Part shown: piece after piece, positions 9,475 to 16,461 of the stretch
How positions within the stretch are numbered: the stretch's first letter is position 1
Layout: every line of letters begins with the position of its first letter
Source of the DNA: Cellulomonas sp. 73-145
GTDB taxonomy: Bacteria > Actinomycetota > Actinomycetes > Actinomycetales > Cellulomonadaceae
DNA length: 64,000 bases
Direction of reading: 5' to 3'
NCBI GenBank assembly: GCA_001898185.1
Contig: MKTI01000009.1
Coordinates: 372,001 to 436,000, forward strand
The notes under the pieces: generated by a model
Seen by the model: the letters and a program-made list of their open reading frames with translations, nothing else
Databases searched by the model: none
What the model was told of the DNA's origin: nothing
Made by a program: the position numbers and the translations under genes

Positions 9475-10511
9475 GACCCGGTCCCGTGCCGGGGAGGGGC
9501 GGTGCTCGCGCGGACGACCAGCGGGGCCGGCACAACCACGCGCTCGGCGCCCAGGTCGGACCCGTCCCGGATCTGCCGCACCAGCAGCTCGACCAGCGCG
9601 GCGCCGACCCGCTCGAAGTCGTGCACCACCGTGGTCAGCGGTGGCCACAGGTAGCCGGCGAGCGGGATGTCGTCGAAGCCGACCACCGACACGTCCTCGG
9701 GCACCCGTCGTCCCGCCTCGAACAGGGCGCGCACCACACCGACCGCCATCTCGTCGTTGGCGGCGAAGACGGCGGTCACGGACGGGTCGAGCGCCAGCCT
9801 GCGGCCGGCCTCGTACCCGGAGTCCGCGCTCCAGTCACCCACCTCGGGCGGGGGCGTGCCGACGCCGGCCGTGGCGCACGCCGCGCGCCACGCGTCGCGG
9901 CGCAGGCGGGCCGGCACCGAGTCCTCGGGTCCGGCGACGTGGTGGACCTGACGGTGCCCGAGCGCGAGCAGGTGCTCGACGGCCGACCGCGCACCGGCCG
10001 TCTCGTCGGCGCCCACGGTGGCGTGCCGACCGACCTGACGCGGATCGGCGACCACGACCGGGAGGTGGGACGGCAGCGCCAGCGTCTCGGGGGTCGCCGT
10101 CTCCGCACGGATCACCACCAGCCCGTCGACGGCCTGGTTGTCCAACCGCTGCACGGCGTCGCTCACGTCGTCCGGCGACGGCGTCAGCACGTCGACCAGG
10201 GAGACCGTGAAGCCCTCGCGCCGGGCCGCCTCGACGACCGCCTCGAAGATCCGGGTCTCGCCGGTGCGTGGCAGGCGGTGCGCCACCACCCCGATCGCCT
10301 GGAAGCTGCCGTACCGCAGGGCCCGCGCCGCGTGGTTGGGGGCGTAGCCGAGGCTGGACATCGCCTCGAGCACCCGCGCCCGCGTCCCGGGCCGGACGGA
10401 GGCCGAGCCGTTCGACACCCGGGACACCGTCTGCAGCGAGACCCCCGCGAGGCGCGCGACGTCACCGATGGACGCGCGGCCGCCTCGGCCGGAACCGGTC
10501 GGGCTGGGCAT
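9471..10511 (-). CDS. LacI family transcriptional regulator
   Basis: A 346-residue regulator with the LacI helix-turn-helix near the N terminus (IGDVARLAGVSLQTVSRVSN, about 15-34), the hinge helix region APNHAARALRYG, and a periplasmic-binding-type effector domain ending in the VVGFDDIPLAGYLWPPLTTV segment. It follows galE and galK on the same strand, which suggests it controls the galactose genes. A candidate operator lies upstream of galE. Confidence 0.92.
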   Translation of the reverse strand: MPSPTGSGRGGRASIGDVARLAGVSLQTVSRVSNGSASVRPGTRARVLEAMSSLGYAPNHAARALRYGSFQAIGVVAHRLPRTGETRIFEAVVEAARREGFTVSLVDVLTPSPDDVSDAVQRLDNQAVDGLVVIRAETATPETLALPSHLPVVVADPRQVGRHATVGADETAGARSAVEHLLALGHRQVHHVAGPEDSVPARLRRDAWRAACATAGVGTPPPEVGDWSADSGYEAGRRLALDPSVTAVFAANDEMAVGVVRALFEAGRRVPEDVSVVGFDDIPLAGYLWPPLTTVVHDFERVGAALVELLVRQIRDGSDLGAERVVVPAPLVVRASTAPPRHGTGS

Positions 10512-10555
10512 GTGCCGAGCATAGGGAGGCTGCTGGGCACCCTCCGCCGTGCTGC

Positions 10556-11749
10556 TCAGACGACCCGCGCCCCCGGTGCGGCGGTGTCCGCCACCAGGAA
10601 GCCCGGCTCACCCCATCCCCGTGCGGCGTAGGCCGCCGAGACGGCATCGGCCACCGCGGCCACGTCGACGGTCCGGACCAGGGCGATCGCCGACCCGCCG
10701 AAGCCCCCGCCGGTCATCCGCGCACCCAGGGCCCCGGCCGCCCGAGCGGTCTGGACCGCCACGTCGAGCTCCTCGCACGAGACCTCGTAGTCGTCGCGCA
10801 GCGAGGCGTGCGACGCGTCCAGCAGCGGACCGGTGCCGGCCAGAGCCCCGGAGCGCAGCAGCGCGACGAACTCGCGAACGCGGGCGATCTCCGTGACGAC
10901 GTGACGCGTGCGGGCCCGCTCGACGGGGTCGGTCAGGGCGAGCAGTGCCGCGTCGAGGTCGGTGACCTCCCGCAGCGAGCCGAGCCCCAGCTTCTCCGCG
11001 GCGGACTGGCACTGCTGCCGACGCAGCCCGTACTGCCCGTCGTTCAGGCTGTGCGGCGCACGGGTGTCGATCACCAGGATCGCCAGGCCGTCGGCCGCGG
11101 GAGCGAACGGGATGTGGTCCACCGAGAGGTCCTGGCAGTCCAGCAGCAGGGCGTGGTCGGCACGGGACCGCAGGCTGGCCGCCTGGTCCATGCCGCCCGT
11201 CGGTGCGCCGGCGATCTCGTTCTCCGCCCGGACGCACGCGGCCGCCAGGTCGGCACGCGCGGCATCGTCCAACGGACCGACGCCGGCCAGCTCGCGGACC
11301 GCCAGCACCACTGCGCCCTCGATGGCGGCCGACGACGACAGCCCGGCACCGAACGGCACGCAGGACGTGACGGCCGCGTCGAAGCCGCGCACCGGCACGC
11401 CCTCCTCGCGCAGCACCCACGCCGGACCACCCGCGTAGGCGGTCCACCCGGTCGCCCGGCCGGGCCCGAGGTCGTCGAGCGACCCCTCGAAGACGGCCCC
11501 GGGCGCCTGCGCCGAGACCAGCCGCACCCGGTCGTCGTCCCTCGCCCGGACCGCCGCGAACGTGCGGTGCGGCAGGGCCACCGGCAGGCAGAGCCCGGCG
11601 TTGTAGTCGACGTGCTCGCCGATCAGGTTGATGCGTCCGGGGGAGGCCCACACACCGTCGGGCGGGGTGGCGAACGTCTGAGTGAAGAGCTCGGAGGCGC
11701 GTGCGGCGCCGGTGGGGTCGTCCCAGGAGGGCTGGATGGCGCTCGACAT
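10556..11749 (-). CDS. galK: Galactokinase
   Basis: A 397-residue GHMP kinase that phosphorylates galactose to galactose-1-phosphate (Leloir pathway). It has the galactokinase signature GRINLIGEHVDYN near residue 40, the ATP loop PFGAGLSSSAAIEGA, and the C-terminal GARMTGGGFGGSAIAL motif. It sits 21 bp downstream of galE and upstream of the LacI-type gene. galT is not in this window, so the uridylyltransferase must be elsewhere. Confidence 0.95.
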   Translation of the reverse strand: MSSAIQPSWDDPTGAARASELFTQTFATPPDGVWASPGRINLIGEHVDYNAGLCLPVALPHRTFAAVRARDDDRVRLVSAQAPGAVFEGSLDDLGPGRATGWTAYAGGPAWVLREEGVPVRGFDAAVTSCVPFGAGLSSSAAIEGAVVLAVRELAGVGPLDDAARADLAAACVRAENEIAGAPTGGMDQAASLRSRADHALLLDCQDLSVDHIPFAPAADGLAILVIDTRAPHSLNDGQYGLRRQQCQSAAEKLGLGSLREVTDLDAALLALTDPVERARTRHVVTEIARVREFVALLRSGALAGTGPLLDASHASLRDDYEVSCEELDVAVQTARAAGALGARMTGGGFGGSAIALVRTVDVAAVADAVSAAYAARGWGEPGFLVADTAAPGARVV

Positions 11750-11770
11750 CGGTGGCGGCGTCCTCTCGTG

Positions 11771-12742
11771 TCAGTCGGCGGCGGGGTGGGTCTGACGTGC
11801 GTGCCACGCGCTCGCCACCATGTCGGTGAGCGTGCGGTGCGGGTCCCAGCCGAGGTCGCGCGTGGCGAGCGCCCCGGAGGCGACGATGCGTGCCGGGTCA
11901 CCCGCACGGCGCGGGCCGACGACGGGCTCGAACGGAGTCCCGGTCACCTGTGCGATGGCCGTCATGATCTGCCGCACCGAGACGCCGTCGCCGGCGCCGA
12001 GGTTGTAGACGGGCTGCAGCTGGGTGCCGGCGGACAGCGCCTGCGCGGCCGCGACGTGGGTCTCGGCCAGGTCCTGCACGTGCACGTAGTCGCGCACGCA
12101 CGTGCCGTCGGGCGTCGGGTAGTCGTCGCCGTTGACCACAGGTGTGCGGCCGGCCAGGAGCGCGTCGAACACCAGGGGGAACAGGTTGTGCGGCGACGTG
12201 TCCACCAGGTCGTCGTGGCCCGATCCGACCACGTTGAAGTACCGCAGGGACGTGTGCCGCAGGCCCGTCGCGGTCGCCTGGTCGGCCAGCAGCCACTCGC
12301 CGATCAGCTTGCTCTCGCCGTACGGCGACTCCGGCCGCGTCGGGGTGGTCTCGGTGACGACGTCGACGTCGGGCGTGCCGTAGACCGCCGCCGACGAGGA
12401 GAAGACGATCGCCGTCACGGCGGCCGCCGCCATCGCCTCGAGCAGGTGCGCGGTGCCGGTGACGTTCTGCTCGTACGTGTGCAGGGGGCGCTGCACGGAC
12501 ACGCCGGCGTACTTGAACCCGGCGAGGTGCACCACCCCCTCGACGCGCTGCTCGCGCAGCGTGCGCGTCACCAGCTCGGTGTCCAGCACGGAGCCGACCA
12601 CCAGGGGAGTCCCCTCGCTGACGAAGCGACGGTGCCCGGACGAGAGGTCGTCCAGCACCACGGCCTCGACACCGGCCGCCTGGAACGCCCGAACCACGTG
12701 CGAGCCGATGTACCCGGCACCGCCGGTGACCAACCACGTCAT
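11771..12742 (-). CDS. galE: UDP-glucose 4-epimerase
   Basis: A 323-residue short-chain dehydrogenase/reductase family epimerase. It starts MTWLVTGGAGYIGSHV (NAD-binding GxxGxxG), followed by the catalytic Ser (SSSAAVYG) and the YxxxK motif (YGESKLIGE). It interconverts UDP-galactose and UDP-glucose. The ATG at 12742 is chosen because the NAD-binding strand starts there; the frame is open further upstream but that stretch has no family similarity. First gene of the gal operon. Confidence 0.95.
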   Translation of the reverse strand: MTWLVTGGAGYIGSHVVRAFQAAGVEAVVLDDLSSGHRRFVSEGTPLVVGSVLDTELVTRTLREQRVEGVVHLAGFKYAGVSVQRPLHTYEQNVTGTAHLLEAMAAAAVTAIVFSSSAAVYGTPDVDVVTETTPTRPESPYGESKLIGEWLLADQATATGLRHTSLRYFNVVGSGHDDLVDTSPHNLFPLVFDALLAGRTPVVNGDDYPTPDGTCVRDYVHVQDLAETHVAAAQALSAGTQLQPVYNLGAGDGVSVRQIMTAIAQVTGTPFEPVVGPRRAGDPARIVASGALATRDLGWDPHRTLTDMVASAWHARQTHPAAD

Positions 12743-12844
12743 GTGCGTTGCGCTCCGTCTCGAGGTCGACGCCGTCGTCGAGGCAGCCGAACCCCGCCGG
12801 CACCGGAGCAGGACGACGGTGTACGCGCCCCGTCTGCGGTGCAT

Positions 12845-12858
12845 GGCAACGTTAACAC
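12845..12858. promoter_or_regulatory. Candidate LacI-family operator upstream of galE
   Basis: The sequence GGCAACGTTAACAC, centred on the palindrome AACGTT, resembles LacI-family operators, which are usually symmetric around a central CG. It lies about 100 bp upstream of the galE start, in the promoter region of the gal operon that includes a LacI-type gene. Assignment is by motif and position. Confidence 0.45.
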
Positions 12859-12900
12859 GGCCACCGGCCCGGCCCGACGAGACCCTTCGGAGACAGCGAA

Positions 12901-12934
12901 GAACCCCCACCAGGCAGCTGCCCGATGGGGGTTC
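12901..12934 (-). terminator. Terminator downstream of the original tRNA-Asn site
   Basis: A 9-bp perfect stem, GAACCCCCA / TGGGGGTTC, with a 16-nt loop. It lies just beyond the left att copy, where the 3' end of the host tRNA-Asn gene must have been before integration, so it is probably that tRNA gene's terminator. It also faces the start of the gal operon. Confidence 0.6.
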
Positions 12935-12943
12935 GTGAGCGTT

Positions 12944-12978
12944 GCTCCCCCGACTGGACTCGAACCAGTAACCCTCCG
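12944..12978. other. attL (left attachment site, tRNA-Asn 3' copy)
   Basis: Thirty-five bases match 28761-28795 with only two differences. The copy covers the tRNA-Asn 3' end from the discriminator base to the 3' strand of the anticodon stem. The two differences are paired positions in the T stem (G-C in the intact tRNA, A-T here), so both copies can fold. Right of the core, 12973-12991 is a 7-bp inverted repeat (CCTCCGG / CCGGAGG) around TTACG, which looks like integrase core sites. Confidence 0.88.
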
Positions 12979-13067
12979 GTTACGCCGGAGGCCTGGTCAG
13001 CGGCCTGCACAGCGTGGTGCAGGGGCCGTGGCAGCGTGACGACGAGCAGGGGGAGATGGCGGCATGA
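12978..13067 (+). other. Detached 3' end of the phage repressor gene
   Basis: In the prophage these bases follow attL and have no start codon. If attR and attL are rejoined at the anticodon-stem end of the core, the repressor frame from 28498 continues here for 29 codons, ending Glu-Met-Ala-Ala, and the stop TGA at 13065-13067 overlaps the ATG at 13064. About 25 of the 29 codons end in G or C, as expected of coding DNA here. The extension would be made only from the excised phage genome. See the finding on the repressor. Confidence 0.65.
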
Positions 13068-13378
13068 GCGTGAAGAACCGGCTGGGCACGGACGCACGGT
13101 CCAACTTCAAGGGGGCGGACATCACCACGACGGCGTGGGCACGCTGGAACGGCTCGGAGGATGGCGTCTGGCGTGGCGACCTCTGCGGCTGCCCCGACGA
13201 CTGGTGCCGCGGATACCACCACGAGGTGGCCGACGTGTGCATGTGCCTCCACGTGCTCCTGCAGAGCTACTGCAACCAGCGCGAAGCGTGCGAGTCGCTG
13301 GCCGACCGCCGCTCGGGCCGGTTCGGCGTGTACTACCCGGTGGTGCCGCGCCTCGAGCTCGTCGGTGGTGCGCGGTGA
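13064..13378 (+). CDS. Cysteine-rich phage protein of unknown function
   Basis: I do not recognise this 104-residue protein. It has a Cys-rich core (CGCPDDWC and VCMCLHVLLQSYC, about residues 41-72) that could bind zinc or form disulfides. GGAG at 13051-13054 is a suitable ribosome-binding site. In the excised phage its start would overlap the repressor stop as ATGA, making it the second gene of the repressor-integrase operon. Its stop overlaps the next start (GTGA). Confidence 0.7.
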   Translation: MSVKNRLGTDARSNFKGADITTTAWARWNGSEDGVWRGDLCGCPDDWCRGYHHEVADVCMCLHVLLQSYCNQREACESLADRRSGRFGVYYPVVPRLELVGGAR

Positions 13379-13752
13379 TCGCGCTCGCGCTGGCCGCGCT
13401 GCTGTACGCCGCCCCGTCGCCGAACTGGACGCCGGGGCCGGATGATCCGGTGTGCGAGCCGGGCCAGAGCGTGCAGGTAGACCACTGCGCGCAGGGCCAG
13501 CTGCCGGGCGAGACGACCGGCCGTGAGACCACACCTGCGCCGACGAACCCGCCAGCGGATCCGACCGCGGTGGTGCTGCCGGCGGCCCCGGTCGCGCAGG
13601 AGCCGACTGCGCCGGTCGTGGGGCGGCCGGCGCAGCTCGCGGAAACGGGCGTGCCGGCCGGCCCGTACGCGGCGATCGCGGCTGCGATGATCGCGGCTGG
13701 GGCCGGGCTGCTGCAGGTGCGCCGGCGACGAGCTGCACAGGAGGACGCATGA
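13375..13752 (+). CDS. Surface protein with LAETG sortase motif
   Basis: A 125-residue protein: short hydrophobic N terminus (residues 2-14), a Pro/Thr/Ala-rich middle, LAETG at 88-92, a membrane segment (about 96-114) and an RRRR tail. LAXTG followed by a helix and basic residues is the cell-wall sorting signal of class E sortases in high-GC Gram-positive bacteria. The N-terminal signal lacks basic residues, so secretion is less certain; a longer GTG start at 13288 has poor codon bias. It overlaps both neighbours (GTGA, ATGA). A role in lysogenic surface change or superinfection exclusion is only inferred. Confidence 0.65.
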   Translation: MIALALAALLYAAPSPNWTPGPDDPVCEPGQSVQVDHCAQGQLPGETTGRETTPAPTNPPADPTAVVLPAAPVAQEPTAPVVGRPAQLAETGVPAGPYAAIAAAMIAAGAGLLQVRRRRAAQEDA

Positions 13753-13940
13753 CCGTCGCGGAACTGATCGCCGCACTCTCGGCGATCGAGGACAAGACGC
13801 TGCCGGTCGTGCTCGAGGGGTGCGACTGCTACAACCCGGCGGCCGGAGAGCTCGAGCTGGATCCCGCGCTCGACGGCCTCAACGGCCCGCTCCATGGCCC
13901 GTCTGTGGTCATCCGGTGCAACGTGGGTCGCAGCTGGTAG
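13749..13940 (+). CDS. Small phage protein, MTxAEL type
   Basis: This 63-residue protein starts MTVAELIAALSAIEDKTLPVV, a pattern common in small actinophage proteins. Similar N-terminal patterns occur in the genes at 16034 and 25444 of this element. Function unknown. The ATG overlaps the preceding stop. Confidence 0.7.
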   Translation: MTVAELIAALSAIEDKTLPVVLEGCDCYNPAAGELELDPALDGLNGPLHGPSVVIRCNVGRSW

Positions 13941-14053
13941 CACGAGCCACCGACACGCGGTGCGTTCGGGGCTGATCCGGACACCTGCTCACTACAGGCG
14001 TTCGCGGGGTCGAGACCAAGGTCCCACCCCCTTTGACGCGAGAGAGCCCACCC

Positions 14054-14857
14054 ATGCCCAGCACCACCGCCGGCGACGTCTGGTCGTCGGCCCTGTCGGA
14101 GTACGTCGCCGCTGAGCGAGCCGCTGGCCGCTCCGCCGGCACGATCCGGCTGCACCGGCACTACCTGCGCCACCTCGCCGCGCAGGTCCGGGCGCCCTAC
14201 AGCGTCACCCTCGCCCAGCTCGACCGGTACCTGGCGCACGGTGGGTGGTCACCCGAGACGCGCAAGAGCGCCCGGGGGTCGCTGGCGAGCTTCTACCGGT
14301 GGGCCGCCCGCATGGGCTACGTCGACGAGCAGCTGGCGGACCGGTTGCCGCACGTGCACGTGCCGGAGGGCCGGCCCCGCCCGGCACCGGAGACGGTGCT
14401 CGCCGCGGCGCTCCGGGTCGCGGACCACCGGACGCGGCTCATGCTGCTGCTGGCCGCGCACGCGGGGCTGCGGTGCTCGGAGGTGTCCCGGGTGCACTCG
14501 GACGACCTCGTCGGGCGCACCCTCTACGTCACGGGCAAGGGTGGCAAGACACGCACGGTCCCGGTGCTGCGCCCCGAGCTCGTCGCGGCGATCGCCACGG
14601 CGGACGGGTGGTTGTTCCCCGGCCGCACGAGCGGGCACCTGGCCGCGTCGACCGTGACGGCGCTCCTGTCGGACGCGCTGCCGGGCGGGTGGACGGGCCA
14701 CACTCTGCGCCACCGGTTCGCCACCCGCGCCTACGCCGGCACGTCGGACCTGCTGGCCGTCGGCGAGCTGCTGGGTCACTCGAGGCCGGAGACCACCAAG
14801 CGCTACGTCCTGGTCCCGGACGAGCACCTGGCCGCGGCGGTCGCGGCCGCGGCCTAG
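14054..14857 (+). CDS. int: Tyrosine recombinase (phage integrase)
   Basis: A 267-residue integrase. The N-terminal core-binding domain spans about 10-95. The catalytic residues are Arg140 (AGLRCSEV), Lys in TGKGGKTR (161-167), His216 and Arg219 (HTLRH), His242 (LLGHS) and Tyr251. It is short for the family, with no arm-binding domain. It should insert the phage at tRNA-Asn. The last residues are LAAAVAAAA, a tail that could serve as a protease tag. ATG 14054 follows a GAGAG sequence; a TTG at 14033 is the alternative. The stop overlaps the convergent gene's stop in one CTAG. Confidence 0.93.
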   Translation: MPSTTAGDVWSSALSEYVAAERAAGRSAGTIRLHRHYLRHLAAQVRAPYSVTLAQLDRYLAHGGWSPETRKSARGSLASFYRWAARMGYVDEQLADRLPHVHVPEGRPRPAPETVLAAALRVADHRTRLMLLLAAHAGLRCSEVSRVHSDDLVGRTLYVTGKGGKTRTVPVLRPELVAAIATADGWLFPGRTSGHLAASTVTALLSDALPGGWTGHTLRHRFATRAYAGTSDLLAVGELLGHSRPETTKRYVLVPDEHLAAAVAAAA

Positions 14858-15090
14858 CCCTCGGCCTCGTCCAGCTCGTCGTCCGGGAGCAGCAGCAGCG
14901 CGGACACCCGGGCCGGGGTCAGGCCAGCGGACCGGGCGATCGCGCGCTGGCTCATCCCGTGGTCGACCGCGGCGACGATCACCCGGTTACGGCGCTTGAG
15001 CGCGGCTAGGTAGAGGCTCCGGTTGTCCTCGACCTCCCGGCGGCAGGCCTCAAGGCGGGGGTTCATATCGGTGAGCACCGGCTCAGGCAT
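14854..15090 (-). CDS. Phage helix-turn-helix protein
   Basis: This 78-residue protein has a helix-turn-helix-like segment in its C-terminal half (SQRAIARSAGLTPARVSALL, about 47-66) after a helical N-terminal stretch. It is read divergently from the gene at 15173, and two palindromes lie in the shared promoter region, so it probably controls that rightward operon and itself. Confidence 0.7.
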   Translation of the reverse strand: MPEPVLTDMNPRLEACRREVEDNRSLYLAALKRRNRVIVAAVDHGMSQRAIARSAGLTPARVSALLLLPDDELDEAEG

Positions 15091-15104
15091 GGCCTGACCT
15101 CGTC

Positions 15105-15117
15105 TTTCATGGTGAAA
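15105..15117. promoter_or_regulatory. Operator-like palindrome A
   Basis: TTTCATGGTGAAA, with 5-bp arms TTTCA / TGAAA around TGG, lies in the 82-bp region between the divergent genes at 15090 and 15173. It is a likely binding site for the adjacent helix-turn-helix protein. Confidence 0.45.
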
Positions 15118-15128
15118 CACACCCACGC

Positions 15129-15146
15129 TGTTCACTTCCGTGAACA
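15129..15146. promoter_or_regulatory. Operator-like palindrome B
   Basis: TGTTCACTTCCGTGAACA is an 18-bp palindrome with perfect 7-bp arms. It shares the half-site TCA...TGA with palindrome A and lies 27 bp upstream of the start at 15173. Confidence 0.55.
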
Positions 15147-15172
15147 CCCGGCCCCGGTGTGAATCTACCCGG

Positions 15173-15679
15173 GTGAGTACACCCAGGAGAACGGTCCGCG
15201 TACGGGGAACGTGCGCGGCCGGGCACACAACGGAAGCGTTCAGCGCGCCGGGGCGGCTCACGTGGGAGGGCACCTGCTCGACGGCCGGCTGTGAGCTGCC
15301 GGTCAAGGGCCGGCGCGTCCCGCGTGACGTCCCGCCGGCCACGGTCGCCACCCCACCGGAGGCCGTCGAGCACGACGGCGCCGACGATCCCTACCGAGTG
15401 CGAGAGGTCCGCAGCTATGGCACCGAGAGCAAGCGTCCCGTCCGTCGACAGCCCGCAGGTGCGTCCGAGCGGCGGCCGCGGCCTGACGTTCCTGCAGCCG
15501 GACGACCAGGAGCCGGAGCTGGCGAGCCCGAGCGACCTGCCGAGCCCGTGGGCGGACCAGGAGACGACGAGCAGCGGCGACCAGCTGGGGGCCTCACCTT
15601 CCGAGCCCGGATGGCCCAGCGACGAGCCGGGCGAGCCGAGCGACGGACCCCGGACTTCCTCGAGGGGATCCTCGGCTAG
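15173..15679 (+). CDS. Phage protein with zinc-ribbon-like N terminus
   Basis: A 168-residue protein starting at GTG 15173. The N-terminal part has spaced Cys and His residues (TCAAGH, then CSTAGC) as in small zinc ribbons. Codon bias in this frame is strong up to about 15410 and then weak, because the next gene starts at 15417 in another frame and overlaps 263 bases. The Arg-rich C terminus may therefore be a by-product of the overlap. First gene of the rightward operon that ends with the packaging ATPase. Confidence 0.55.
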   Translation: MSTPRRTVRVRGTCAAGHTTEAFSAPGRLTWEGTCSTAGCELPVKGRRVPRDVPPATVATPPEAVEHDGADDPYRVREVRSYGTESKRPVRRQPAGASERRPRPDVPAAGRPGAGAGEPERPAEPVGGPGDDEQRRPAGGLTFRARMAQRRAGRAERRTPDFLEGILG

Positions 15680-16034
15680 CGCCCTGTCCAAGCGGACGCT
15701 GCGTGAGGCGATCCGCAACGGGGTGCTCATGGCCGGGTCGATCGCGCACCAGGTGCTCGCCCGGGAGGACGCGGCCGCGCAGGTCGGTCTCTACCTGGCC
15801 GACGAGGACGACGCCCAGGCGATCGGCGACCCGGTCACGAACATCGTGCACCGGCACGGGGGGCTCGGCGCTGCCGGTAACCCCGACGTCGCGGACGCGA
15901 TCGCGGCCATGATCGGGCTCGCCCTGTACGCGGCGAAGCAGGCCGCCCGGTTCGCCGCGGCGCACCAGCTGCGCGCCCAGTCCGGCACCGCACCGCAGGA
16001 GACGCCGGACGACCCGACGGCGGAGGTCGACTGA
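15417..16034 (+). CDS. Phage protein of unknown function, helical C-terminal half
   Basis: A 205-residue protein. The ATG at 15417 has GAGAGG nine bases upstream, inside the preceding gene. The first 85 residues are Pro/Ser/Glu-rich and probably disordered; the rest is Ala-rich and helical (AIRNGVLMAGSIAHQVL onward). Codon bias supports this frame from its start. The stop overlaps the next ATG. I do not recognise the family. Confidence 0.72.
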   Translation: MAPRASVPSVDSPQVRPSGGRGLTFLQPDDQEPELASPSDLPSPWADQETTSSGDQLGASPSEPGWPSDEPGEPSDGPRTSSRGSSASALSKRTLREAIRNGVLMAGSIAHQVLAREDAAAQVGLYLADEDDAQAIGDPVTNIVHRHGGLGAAGNPDVADAIAAMIGLALYAAKQAARFAAAHQLRAQSGTAPQETPDDPTAEVD

Positions 16035-16264
16035 TGGCGTCCGAGGTCATCACGGACGCCATGACGAGCTGCACCGTGCGGGTGGGTTACCGCAACGGAG
16101 ACCCGATGACGCTCGCCGAGCTGCGAGACGCCATCGCCGAGCTGCTGGCGATGGGCTACGACGAGGACACCAAGGTGCAGGGCTCGAGCGGTCTGACGCT
16201 GTTTCAGCGGCTCCCGCTCATGACACCGGCGCAGGTGCGCGAGCTCGTCGGGGGCGGTGCCTGA
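16034..16264 (+). CDS. Small phage protein, MTxAEL type
   Basis: A 76-residue protein with the segment MTLAELRDAIAELLAMGYDE from residue 25, resembling the gene at 13749. The ATG overlaps the previous stop (TGATG). A second start at 16106 would give the family's usual short length. Function unknown. Confidence 0.7.
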   Translation: MASEVITDAMTSCTVRVGYRNGDPMTLAELRDAIAELLAMGYDEDTKVQGSSGLTLFQRLPLMTPAQVRELVGGGA

Positions 16265-16461
16265 TGGCCTCCGGGCGTTCCCTCGAGCTCGCGCAGCTCA
16301 AGCGCCGGCCGCAGCCGCTGACGACGAGCCGGACTGACCCGTTCGCGGTGATCGGGCCGGATCACACCTACACCCGCGACGAGCTCGAGGCCGCGCGGGA
16401 GGTGGTTCGCCTCACGGACGAGATCCGCCGGGAGGCTGCTGCAGAGCGGTGGGGGCGGTGA
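16264..16461 (+). CDS. Small phage protein of unknown function
   Basis: A 65-residue charged protein, probably helical at its C terminus (RDELEAAREVVRLTDEIRRE). It lies between overlapping neighbours in the operon that ends with the packaging ATPase. No family recognised. Confidence 0.65.
   Translation: MASGRSLELAQLKRRPQPLTTSRTDPFAVIGPDHTYTRDELEAAREVVRLTDEIRREAAAERWGR

Noticed and set aside
12944..12978. Crossover near the tRNA 3' terminus, which would put a TAA in the viral repressor frame
   Set aside because: The inverted repeats at both sites centre on the anticodon stem-loop, and the open frame with its ATGA junction beyond it argues for that crossover. It is not fully excluded and is listed as the refuting result.
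10268..13039. A 923-codon plus-strand frame opposite galK and galE
   Set aside because: It is antisense to clear enzymes, with low-complexity product and wrong codon bias.
12944..13052. A second complete tRNA gene at the left att site
   Set aside because: Only the 3' half is present. The sequence beyond the anticodon stem does not form a D arm, and the nearest acceptor-like TCCCCC is about 30 bases too far away.
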